Of a stretch of 64,000 bases of DNA, positions 13,707 through 24,601 are shown one piece after another. A program made the translations under genes and the position numbers. The stretch spans positions 3,038,001-3,102,000 of the forward strand of contig JAITYX010000017.1 of the NCBI GenBank assembly GCA_021018815.1. Direction: 5' to 3'. Below the pieces are notes generated by a model that was given only the letters and a program-made list of their open reading frames with translations, did no database searches and was not told the origin of the DNA. The stretch's first letter is position 1. Each line of letters starts with the position of its first letter. This DNA is from Talinum fruticosum. Taxonomy: Eukaryota; Streptophyta; Magnoliopsida; Caryophyllales; Talinaceae.

Positions 13707-13818
13707 ATTGGCTTTGAGGCTTTCCCTCTCTCTCCTAAGCCGTACTCCTAAACCAACAAACCCTTCCCCCACTGTCTCTCTCTCCTCCCCGCCTCTACCC
13801 ATTCTCTCTCCACCGCAG

Positions 13819-16800
13819 ATGGCCTCAACCACCGTCGACCCGCCGGCGGCGCCTCCCGACCCCCTATCCGTAGAGTCTGTACCCATCGTCGATCTCCGGC
13901 TTCTCTCCCAATCAGAGCTGACGGCGCTGTCGCTCTGCTCCTCCCGCGCCTTCGACCTTCGCCGCTGCGACGACGTCGTCATCCCCAAAATCGACCGCTC
14001 CATCTTCAACGAGTCCGCTGGAAGTCGGAAGCAGACCTACTCTCGCCTCCGGCTGGCCCCGCGCAAGCCGGACTTCTCCGCCGGCCCCAAGCCCCGACCG
14101 CCCACTCTCGAGCCACTCGATTCCGAGCGCGCCGAGAACTCCCGGATAATCTCTCTCTTCAAGGACCTCTTCTACTCCCCTTCCGGCGCCTCCGACGCGC
14201 TTGTTCCTGTCAATGTCGAGTACAGCGACGCCCTTTCCGCTGGACACTCTAATGTCATTGTTCAAATACCTGTCGTCGGCGAGGGAGGAGAGAGGAAGAG
14301 GAAGCGGGGAGGAAACCTAAGTTTCTAACCGAGAATAGCTTGGCATTGGCAGTGGTGGAGGAGAGAGGAAAAGATGAAGGTGTGGGGCTGAGGGAGGAGC
14401 AGAAGGTTTGTGTGGAAATTGAGAAAGGGTTGGTGAATAAGAATGGGTTAGTGGTGGATTTGGGGAGTTGGCGAAAATGGAGGATCCGTATGGGCCGGAA
14501 TTGAAGAGGAGGACGGAAGGCCGGGTGAAGCCGGAGGAGTTGTTGGGGTTTATAAGCGAGTTGAAGGGGCAGTGGGGAAGTCGAAGGAAGAAGCGTAAGA
14601 TTGTTGACGCCAATGAGTTTGGGGACGCCTTGCCCAATGGTTGGAAGGTGTTGATTGGGATGAAGAAGAGGGCAGGCCAGGCTTGGGTGTTCTGCCGTCG
14701 ATACATAAGGTTTTGTCTTTACTGTTCTTCTTCCTTTCATTCGTGGTTCGTTCTTATGCTATGGTTAGAACATTGGCTGTTAATGTCTTATTAGATGATA
14801 CATTTTTATGTAGTGGATCCTTAGAGTACTTTATTTTGCCTTTTCTTTTAATTTAATTTTCTTTTTTGAAAACCGAAATTTCCCTTTTTGCAGCCTGTGT
14901 TTTGGTTAGTTGTCTTAGTGAATCGTGGATTGAGGGTGCCGTCTAGGGTTGTATAGTCCTATTTTTCTGAGAATAAACGGTCTGATGAATTCTTCTGGCA
15001 TGGTTGATCGTAACACTTCACATTGCAAAAACCTAAGGTGTCCGACTAAAAGGTTGGAATTGATAAACAAATAGATTTAATGGTTTCTTTCTTTATTGGG
15101 GGTGTGCGTGGGTGGTTCAAAAGTGTCGTGGTCTGTAGGCATGGTTGAGTTGACGTTTTTGTTGCTTGAGTTGTGGAGGATTTGTGATTGATGACTTAGA
15201 TGGATCATCAAGGCTGCTGTGAAGGCGTTAGGTTTTCTGGCTGAACATTAGTTGCACAATTCAAAGGTGCTAACCTGGAGCGGATGGACATTGTGGTTCC
15301 TGGTTGAGAAGATCGAAATAGAAAGAAAGATGTTGTTGGACCCTGGGAATCAGCTTAGGATTCTCTGGGACTCCTGCTGGTGGATACTGATGGATGCAAT
15401 TACATGGAAATTGGAATAAGCTGAAATAGAGGGAACATTGATTGCTTGAAAATAAACTTGGTAGGACAACATAAAATCTAATCATGGGGTTTGTATTGAA
15501 GACCATGCCCCTTTCTTGCCAAAAATGAACTTGAGATTTAAATCTTGAGAAAGTATTTTTTTTTTTGAAAAACCAAGAATTCAGACACCAGTGTGACGAA
15601 TCTAGTTTCAGCTCATAGCAGAGATCAGTGGGAAGAAAGAACAGTGGGCATATCAGCAATAAGGAAACTATCATAAATTCCCAATTTTCTAACATAACTA
15701 AAATACTACTTTGCTAATTATAGTAAAGTTGATTTAAATTCTTCTGTAATAAAAATACCCCCTTAAATTAAATCTGTAAACAATAAAAATATGAAAAATA
15801 CTATCATCTCCTAAAATTATGAAACTCTTATCATACAATTCAATCTTTTTGCGTCCTTTTCTTGCCACCGGCATTTGTGGTATCCTGTATTTTAATAGGA
15901 TTCCGGCATGGGGTCAAATGAGTTTGGTATTTGTCTCTATAGGTTCATGGCCTGTCAGGGTGCATAAATGTATTGCAGGTTGGGGGAAGGATGATTTAGA
16001 GTTCACTTTAAGGAAAAAATTAAAAATGAAAAGGGTAAATTTCATCGAATGTTTGACTTGCTTGAAAGAAAGAATAGGTGAAATTATGCCTTTTAGCAGT
16101 TTCTTTAAGGAGCCCTTACGACAAGACATCCATTGCTAGCAGGGGCGTTCTATTCAGTTTATGAACTATAATATGAGTCGAAATTCCAGGATTTGGAAAG
16201 TGTTCACAACCTAAAATTATCACCAAGGGACCCTAGTGAATGATGTCCCTTGCTAGATGTGGGTGTTCCATTCAGTTTAAGAGCCGTAATATGGAATCTA
16301 AATTCTAGGATTTGGAAGGTGTTTAAAACCTAAAAATATATGTTAGAATGAATATTATAGTGTATTTTTAAGACTAAACAAACTTAGTATCCAAGCCATT
16401 TCCTTAAGGGTATCGGAAAAAAAGGCCCATGATTCTTATCGACCTAGAGAAAGTTTATAAATAGGCATCTGGAAAGGTATCTTGGAGATGCTCAAAGCCA
16501 AAGGATATTCCATTTGCAGAGATAAAAGATGTGTACGAAGGAGCTAGGATAACCGCTAGGATATACTAGATGGAAATACATGCAACTTTTCCATTTATAT
16601 TTGCTGTACAAGCTTCAAGTCCTTATTTCTTTCCAGTAGTGATCTATCTAAGGTGATTCTAGAGGATGTTCCGTAGTGTATCACAAAACGTTAGTTGCAG
16701 ATACATTATCCCAATTGGTGAAAGAGTTTATATGAAGTTGAAGCTTTAGAAGGTAACTGTAGATTCTGAAGATAGGTAAGGTGGTGGACTGAAGATAGAA

Positions 16801-19800
16801 TAATTGGAATTCAAGTTCAATGAGAGGTGTATGGTGCAAAATGGAAAGTCATCTTTCCACTACAGTATTAAAGATGGAAGTTTAGATAACTTGGATCGAT
16901 GCTATCAGGTAAAGGGGAGATTGATGATGACATCACTCAATGCATAAGGAGAGGTGAGTGACAAAAATGGAAGGACACTTCTGAACTCCTATGTGGCAAA
17001 CAGGTTTTGGTTAAAGGGAAAATATATTATAACAGTTGACACTTGATACGCCACAGTGTAGAGTGTTGGCAATTAGGAAAGTACATGTTAGAAGAGGATT
17101 GGTAGTAGCAGTGAGCATGATACACTTAGATAAGGTAAGAAATAAGTGATAAGAGATAAGGTGAAAGTGGCCGGAATGTAAGATAAGATGCGAGAAGTGA
17201 TACACAGGCTATTTGCTCATGTGAACAGGAGACCTTTTGGATGTTCCTCTAGAGTCTCTGGTGAAGAGGTGAGGATTAACTCTAAAAGCGGGAGAGGAAG
17301 ACTGAAGAAGAAGGAGATTTTGTGTACAAGAACTAGACTTTGGTTAAAACTTGGAAGGGCTTTGCGGGCTTTTTTTTTGTCAACTATAAGAGGTAGAAGG
17401 AATTGGAGGCCCCTTGAATGAGAGTCTAGTTGGAGGACATAGAATACAAATCCATCTTCAAAATTTGTGCACACACACATATATCACAAAAGGAAGAGAA
17501 GGGGGGAGAAAGGATGCTAACCTGACTTTCGCACAAACAAAGCTTATTTATATGTTGGAGATCTTCTATGGCTTGTTTGGTACTTGATCATACATTCATA
17601 GCGAAGGGTTCTAAAACATTGACAAAATTGTTTGTTTGATTAAATGAAATCTATAATTGTAGGGACTATCATATGACTATAGTTGGGGAGACAAATTGTT
17701 TGTTGTCTAAATAGCAATTGATTTAAGTCAATGTGTTCATTTTTGTTATTTTTTGTCTCCTTTTGCTGGGATATTTATTATCTACTCACACAATGTATCT
17801 CCTGGGTGCTATGCAGTCCTACTGGAAGATATTTTTTATCATGCAAGGAAGTTTCATCTTATTTACTTTCCTTGACTAGCCCTCAAGATTTAAAGCAGCA
17901 AAGTATTGTTCAATGCACTGAGAACACTATGGCTGAGAACAATGTGGCTTCTAGAAATGTTAGTCTTTGTGAATACGGTTTAACATACTTGTTTTTGCTT
18001 ACTTTCCCAGCGCCTAAAGTTTTTTGATTTCCTACAGGTTGTAGACGTTAGAACAATGATCAATGACCCATCATTGAATGCTTTTTCCCAGTCTGATGAT
18101 TTTGAAAATCAGCAAAAACAAATATGTACTTTGCAAATGAATGACCAAGGGAAGCAAGGTTTATTGTCTAACCATGTGCAGCCTGGGGAAGTAAAAGGAG
18201 TATCTGGTTTGAAGTGTCATAAATGTTCTACTCCTTTTATCGAGAAAGATGGGTTGTTGAACCACCTATTATCATGTCACAAGAGAAAGCGACGGAAATC
18301 TGGTGAACCCATTGAAGATGATGTTTTGATGAAACATGGCAAGTATGAATGCCAATTTTGTGAAAGGATATTCTATGAGAGGACTAGTTATTTTGGGCAT
18401 GTTGGAATTCATGTGAAAAACTATGTGAAGAGCATTGGTGGATCTCCAAGTCTCACACCTAAGCAAAAAGCAAGTGACCTTGTCTCCATAGGTGGAACTC
18501 CTGTGACTGTTTCAGGGACATCAGTATCGGCAGAAGTCAATGCAGAGTCTGTTTCTGGAACTCCTAATATTGGGGCTAGTAGTGAGATGAATTTAAATGA
18601 CAACAAACTAAAAGTTTGTTCTGAGGCAGAAACAAATTCAGACAATTGTAATAATAATAACCAAAATAACCTCTCTCTCCATTACGAGTTGAGTATGGAA
18701 GCTGCTCCAAACGATAAAGCTCCAATTGATGAATTATCCGATAAACAATACAAGATATCCCGTCTTTCTGATAATAAAGTTGGGGAGGTTGATAAGCCTG
18801 CTGATATTTCTGCTGTAGAGCCTGATGTTCTTGTTGGTGATGGCAAGATGGTGTCAAATAATGAGAATAATGATGTCTGCCAAAATTCTGGTGAAATAAA
18901 TGCAAACAAATGTGCAGAACCTGGAATTAGCAGTTCTATTGCTGTGCCTGGAGGAGATTTTAGAACACGCATGCCTGCTGGTAGCGGCCAATTGAATCTG
19001 GGTGACGATGGCAACTTCGTTGTGGTTAGTACCTTGGAAAGTAGAGTGGATGCTTCTGAAAATGACGTGCTGGCAACTAATAAGATTGACCCTTCAAGCA
19101 ATTCAAACTTTGTAGATAGATCTGTGGCCGATAAGAATGTAGAGCTAGAGCGTAGTTGTCATGAGGAGGGGTTGAAAGCTGGGGATAGTGATGAGCTGAT
19201 GGTCGAACCTGGTGGTGGTGATCTTGATATTGTTGTGAATGGTGCAAGTAGCGTCCAGCAGACAGGAAATTTGGAGGAATCTTCAGGTGTTTCTCATGAG
19301 GAAGAAAAAACATGTGCTGTCTCAGAGGACAAGATTGGCTGCACGGGAATCATATTGGCTGATTCCGAGGGTGAAAGGAATTCTGAAACTTGTTCACCAT
19401 CTGGGGTTCAGTGTACAAGTGCTGGTCAAAACTACGACAACGATGTTTTTAATGGCTTGGTAAGTGAGACTGAGGTCGATATTTGCAGCTTGGGAAAAGG
19501 TGAAGTAACAGTGGATGCTAAACACTATATTGATGAGGAAAGACAAACTGAAAGCGCTGTGCTACTTTTGTCCAAGGATAATAATCCCAATTACATTGGA
19601 GATGATTCAGAGAAGGCTCCCACAGGAACTGTGATGGAACCTCAAGGGATGACAGGAAGTTCGCAGGCTGAGGAAGCATGTAGCCCTGAGACTACTGGAA
19701 GAGAGCTCTCAAATAGGATAGATGCAGAGCCTAAATGTGATGCAGTTACTAATTCGAGCCACCACTTTTTTACCTCTGTTGGTGCTGATACACAATTAGA

Positions 19801-22026
19801 TGGCAATGTTATGCCTAACAATGAGCAAGAAAAGATGTCTGAAGCTTCTTCACATATTCCTTCTGGGAGTGGTAAAACACATAGTGATATCTCTGATGTA
19901 CTTGGGGCCTATAATAGCTTTGTTGACAATAAGCAGGAACAAGATTCAAAAATATATTGTCTGGGCTTTCCCTTAATGAGCAAATGCATGAAGCTACCAT
20001 TGATAACGTGACCAGTACTTCTGCTGGAGCAACAACGATGGAGCTGCCTGAACTTACCAAGGATGAGAACTTGCGGGATAATAAGTTGATACTTGATTTT
20101 GGCAGCATGACTGATGAAATAAACGCTAGATTTTCGAATTCTGTTGAGCATGAGACTGTTCCTGAAGGTTCTCCCCCTTTTCCTTATGGGGTGAGCAAAT
20201 ATGTGTTGAGGACAGCCAAACCAGAGCTTATGGCGGTGCCAGGGGGCTGGAGCAAGAGAGGGCATCAGATAACAATTCACTTAGTCTTGTTGGTCTTCAA
20301 CAGTCATGTGATGCAGGATACAATTTGAACGAGGTGTGTATGAATGAGCAAAGGTATGCTGTTCAACATAATGAAACTGGATTTTACAACAGAAACACTG
20401 AAGGGGGAGAGGGCATTTCTCATGGAGATACGCTGAATTCACCTGGGCTTCAGCGGCAATGTGATGTCGGGTATAACTTGAATAAGCCCTGTCTTAATCA
20501 ACAAAATTTTGGTGTCCAACATAATCAAGCTGGAGCTTATAGCAGAAGTGATGAGGCTAGGCGAGAGAGGGTAGCTTATGGCAATTCCCTTAGTCTAGCT
20601 AGTGTTCAGCAAACATGTGATACAGGGTATACCTTGAACAAAGCATCTACTCAGCAACCATGTGACACAGGCTATAGCTTGAACAAGGGATACCTTGGTC
20701 CTGTCCAGGGGTTCTCTAAATTAGATGGACTTGAGCACTCAAGAGATAGGCATCTAATGATTGGTTTTGGAAACAATAGTGAAAGACCTAATCAGGGTGT
20801 TGCAACTGAGTTTTTGTGGAGGACAACTGAAGGAAATATTCAACCTGGTGGTTTAGTAGATTCTTCATCCACCCGAGGCCAGTCATCTGGCTCTTTTCAA
20901 GCATTTGATTTCCTTTCAGATAAGGTAATAGACAATCCTTGTTATTACGATAAAGGAAATGGAAAAATTTTCTAGACCATTTGTTTTTCAGTAGATTTTA
21001 CCTTTTTCTGCTGTTTGGGTGGGGGGTTTCCTCTTTTGTCCAAGTGCTTGAAAGAATGCTTATGCTTTTTCCTGTTATCAGTTCATCGCTTTTATCACCG
21101 TCACCACCAAAATCTTTTTGTTTTAAAGATTTTTGGTTCCAACTTACATCTCAAAGCCTAAAGGGGACAGCTGGCCTAGTGGCCTTTCCCTGTGCTGTTC
21201 TTATGCCTTGGTAACGAATACTCTGGTGTCCCTGGAAGCCTGGTCTAAAATGATTTGCTACGAGGAGTTGTGGACATGGTTTTTAGATAGTTATCAATAC
21301 TTAGTTCTATTTGCTGTACACACTCCTACATATATTTTGTTGCATGATTCCAAGGTAATATGGGTTATATCTTCGGCTGGCTAAGTTGGAATATAGGAAG
21401 CCTTTTACCATGTTATTGCCCTTTGTTTGGAATGAGGTTGTTTATGGCTAAGTTTCTCTTGTGGGTTGACATTTTGTTTCAAGGTAGGTATACTACTTTA
21501 GAGTTCTTTGTGTAATTTAACCTGCAATATCTCTTAGTCATAGGGATTGAATATGATGGTGCCATATTGACTCGTTTATACAGAGATGCGAAGGGAAAAC
21601 TCTAGCTTTCAACATATGTGCTGAATTTGAGTGAGTTTGACTTGTAATTGTTTAATTTTTCAGGGTGGGAATGGCCTGTATACGGGTAGTGAGAAATTTG
21701 ATATGTCAAGCTTTGAAGGGCTGAGATCTGCTAGTGTAGAACCTATGGAATTCAGTTTCCTGACCACACAAGATTCCAATGCTCCAATGGAGGATCCAAA
21801 GGTCTTGTCGTACCATGGAGAGATGGATCAAGGCTTTGGTTCTTCTGTTTGGAATCAAAAGGGAAATTCACTCCCGAATATGATGGGTGCGCAGGTGGTT
21901 AGCACAATGTGTGTTTGGTGTGGAAATGAGTTCCATCAAGATTCACTTGGCTGTGAAGTCCAAGCAGGTTCGATTGGTTATCTGTGTCCATCGTGTAAGG
22001 CTAGAATGTCGGGACAGTTTCTGTAG
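13819..22026 (+). CDS. MBD8: MBD8-like methyl-CpG-binding-domain / C2H2 zinc-finger protein (four apparent frameshifts)
   Basis: Exons are 13819-14709, 17817-17958, 18038-20924 and 21664-22026. Restoring one base at each of four mononucleotide runs gives a single 1428-aa frame. In order: a conserved N-terminus (SESVPIVDLRLL-like, then RKQTYSRLRLAPR), an AT-hook (RGRKPK, only after the first repair), ELLGFISEL, and an MBD-type domain across the intron 1 junction (LPNGWKV...CRRYIR then SPTGRYFLSCKEVSSYL). Two C2H2 fingers follow (CHKC..., CQFC...), then a long acidic low-complexity region, imperfect repeats around CD.GYNLN, and a C-terminal CxxC...CxxC pair ending ARMSGQFL. The expected role is nuclear chromatin binding. 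I chose the ATG at 13819; an in-frame ATG at 13708 adds 37 low-complexity residues that look like leader. The MBD8 name is from family memory and less certain than the MBD call. Confidence 0.75.
16125..16344. repeat. Diverged tandem repeat of about 110 bp
   Basis: Two consecutive copies, about 16125-16241 and 16242-16344, share blocks such as 'ttgctag', 'ttcagttta', 'taatatg' and 'aggatttggaa.gtgtt', then 'aacctaaa'. The copies differ by roughly a fifth and by small indels. They lie in the intron directly upstream of the LINE fragment and may be part of the same insertion. Confidence 0.6.
16430..17240 (+). mobile_element. Decayed LINE (non-LTR retrotransposon) ORF2 fragment
   Basis: Forward translation in shifting frames recovers pieces of the plant LINE reverse transcriptase and its C-terminal tail: DLEKVY near 16440, a KDVYEGARI stretch near 16530, KGEIDDDITQCIRRG near 16915, LLCGKQVLVKGKIYY near 16995, and DKMREVIHRLFAHVNRRP near 17187-17235. 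The family order is (D)LEKAYD, KDMYEGA, GEIDEDVTHRI, LKGKFY, KMRENRLRWFGHVQRRP. Many stops and frameshifts are present, so it is a dead 5'-truncated copy in the same orientation as the host gene. Confidence 0.7.
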
Positions 22027-23808
22027 ATGGTTTGTTCTTTCATTCACAGCCCACATGGCACCAAACTAAATGGTAACTTCTCACCAGGTCTTTTGTTTGT
22101 TGTACCTCATTCTGCTGTAAATTGGTTTAGTTTCTCACATATTCATTCATCTGCCTGTGAAGTAGCTACAGGCGTGAGTGACATTCTAGAAAATGTAGTC
22201 AATGTCAGCACTTGCAAGTTTATTCAACACTTGAAAGGATGTACGAATGTGCATAATCCTAAATTTAGCTGCTTAGATCAACTGTTAATTGAACAGTGGT
22301 TAGCTATTTCTGTGTAGATGTAGTTTAGAGTACATAATATTTACTAATGTGAATGTCCTTGTAACTTTCGAAGGGCTTTCAAGTTTCTCTTCTCGATACT
22401 TCAGGGTTCAACTGTATAGGTGTATTCTTCTTCCTTTACTCGACACCCTGCCTGGTTTGAACCCAGCATAGTCCCATTGATTTCCAGTCTAGTTTTGTTT
22501 GCTTTTACGAGCACGAAACTCGAGTAGTTTTTGATTCATTGCTTTCTCTGAATTTGGTAAGGAAAATAGTTGATGTTGTTTGGTGTCGTTTTCTTCAATT
22601 TAGAGTCGTGGGACCAAGAAATTGTGGCTCTAAAATGTAGCGTTGGGCGTTAGCATTGCTGTCCCAGTGTACTATAGGCAAATAGACCATTTCACTGCGG
22701 ATACGGGCATTTGTATTTCTGTAACTTCGTTTTGACAGCATGGTATGTGATGTGTTTACATACGTTTTAAAACGTTAATCATCGAGTTGTAGAGTCATGG
22801 CATGCCTGAGCCAAGTTACCTGCCCATATGCATTTTGAGATATTTTGTTCCTTTTAAAGGGAGGCATAAAAGTCAATGTAAGTGAGATTCGAATTATATT
22901 TGTGACAATAAATTTTAAAAATTGTACTATTTGAGCTGATTCATACCCTTGGTTGGCTCTCCCCTCCCCTTCTAATTTTGTTTATTGATAAAGTATTAAG
23001 CAAATCATACAAAAAACAGCCATTACCAACAAATCTAGGTCACCTGACAACAATAGCCCAACAAATTGACATCTTGGACACATTTTAAAGAAATTGTAAC
23101 ACTTGAAAATGGATTTTTGACATTGATAATATCACATTTGGACGTGTTGAACATGAATAATTGGATTTTTAAACTTGATGTCTAACATTTTAATCTTTGA
23201 CTAGTTTAATTTTAATATACGATCAACGAACTAAAATTTGACGTGTTGATTTAATAAGTGTAGGCTTAATAATACTAACTCACTCTCTATCTCATGGTTT
23301 TTCAAATTTCACTCCTATTTATATACTCTAAACTAGATGTAACAAAACTAGACTTGAAATTTGACAAATTTATATGTTTGACATGAGTAATTTCAAATAT
23401 TAGTATGATGAGTGTTAAATCTAAAAGTTGAATATTTTTCTCAAAAATAAAATTATTGATGTTATAAATTAATTGCCATATTTTAATTTCTATACTTACA
23501 TTGAAATATTTACCATATTTTTTATGGCTAAATTTACTGTATATATATTTATTAGCATCTTCGCGGCTCGATCTCTTCAACTCGTTAGCTCCATTACGGT
23601 GCCTTGTCTCCCCCGCCCTCAGATAAAAAGGCAGCCCTGGTTTTTTCCCCTGTTGGAGGGACCTAATAAAATTAAAATGATATCCTCTTAAATTAAAAAA
23701 AAGGGAAAGATGACACATCACATCACCATGACCAAACAAGCGCCCTCTCTCACGCCCCACTCGAAATTCTATTTTTATATTTAGATCACATAAATATTAC
23801 TGGTAACC

Positions 23809-23880
<72 letters not shown>

Positions 23881-24601
23881 GTTCTTTTTAATGAAATAAT
23901 TTTGCCCTAATAAACAGCCCGAACAAATTTATTTCTCTTTGTGAAAAAAATTTACCAAAATAAAAATTATATCAAAAATAACTTGACCCAAAAATAAATG
24001 ACCCCTTTATCAACTTTAAAAAGCACCACCACCGCCAAACGATCTGAATATCTTTGATTGGGTAAAAATGATGAAAATGGATATTTGGTGGTGGAAGGAA
24101 GCAATTAGTATTAAGGGGGAAAAAAAAGTAAAAAATGAGCGTTTCTGTTGACCCGAACCGACCCGACCCGACCCGACCCCCCAATCACGTAGGGCATGGC
24201 CATAAAATTAGATCTTCTTATCTTCTCATGGTTTGTTCAAAGTTGAATCTTCTCTTCACCATCGCTGGCAAATTTTAATTGTTTTTTGGAGTCAAAATTT
24301 GTCCATCCGTCACCGAGGAGCCCTAATCCCTCTCTTCATTTGATGCGCTTGGGCTCTTTTCTCTCTCCTCCTACCCATCTTCAATAATCTGATTCTTGGC
24401 CCCCTTTTTCTCTCTCCTTTCGGATTTTTCTTCCAAGACTTGGAATCGATTCGATTGTGATAACAACAAATTCTGGACGGGTGGAATTGAATTTTATTGA
24501 AGAGAGAGAAGCGGACAGAAAGATAGATAGATAGAAGGAGAGAGAGAGAGAGAGATTATTGGGTTTGGTGGGAGAGTTTTGGGAAGCTGAATGATTGAGC
24601 A
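22027..24601. other. Intergenic region downstream of the MBD8-like gene
   Basis: It holds the 3' region of the MBD8-like gene, a long AT-rich stretch with a (TA)n tract, a short run of GACCC units at about 24155-24180, and the GA-rich leader of the APRL4-like gene (about 24480-24560). No coding exon was recognised. Confidence 0.6.
23812..23876. repeat. (TA)n microsatellite, about 32 units
   Basis: An uninterrupted TA dinucleotide run, the longest microsatellite in the window, in AT-rich intergenic DNA. Confidence 0.95.

Larger units (their letters stand above)
14710..17816 (+). other. Large intron 1 of the MBD8-like gene
   Basis: This 3.1-kb intron splits the MBD domain between CRRYIR and SPTGRYF (donor ag|gttttg, acceptor atgcag). 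It contains a diverged tandem repeat at about 16125-16344 and a decayed LINE fragment at about 16430-17240. Other open frames show no domain. Confidence 0.75.

Noticed and set aside
13708..13818. Upstream in-frame start of the MBD8-like gene
   Set aside because: The 37-residue extension is low-complexity Ser/Pro from a CT-rich leader; the ATG at 13819 fits the family better.
15270..15695. 141-aa minus-strand open frame in the MBD8-like intron
   Set aside because: No recognisable domain; it lies antisense in an intron with transposon remnants.
14306..20246. Reading the MBD8-like locus as a pseudogene
   Set aside because: The frame breaks are all run-associated single losses like those in five other genes, and splice sites and key residues are intact.
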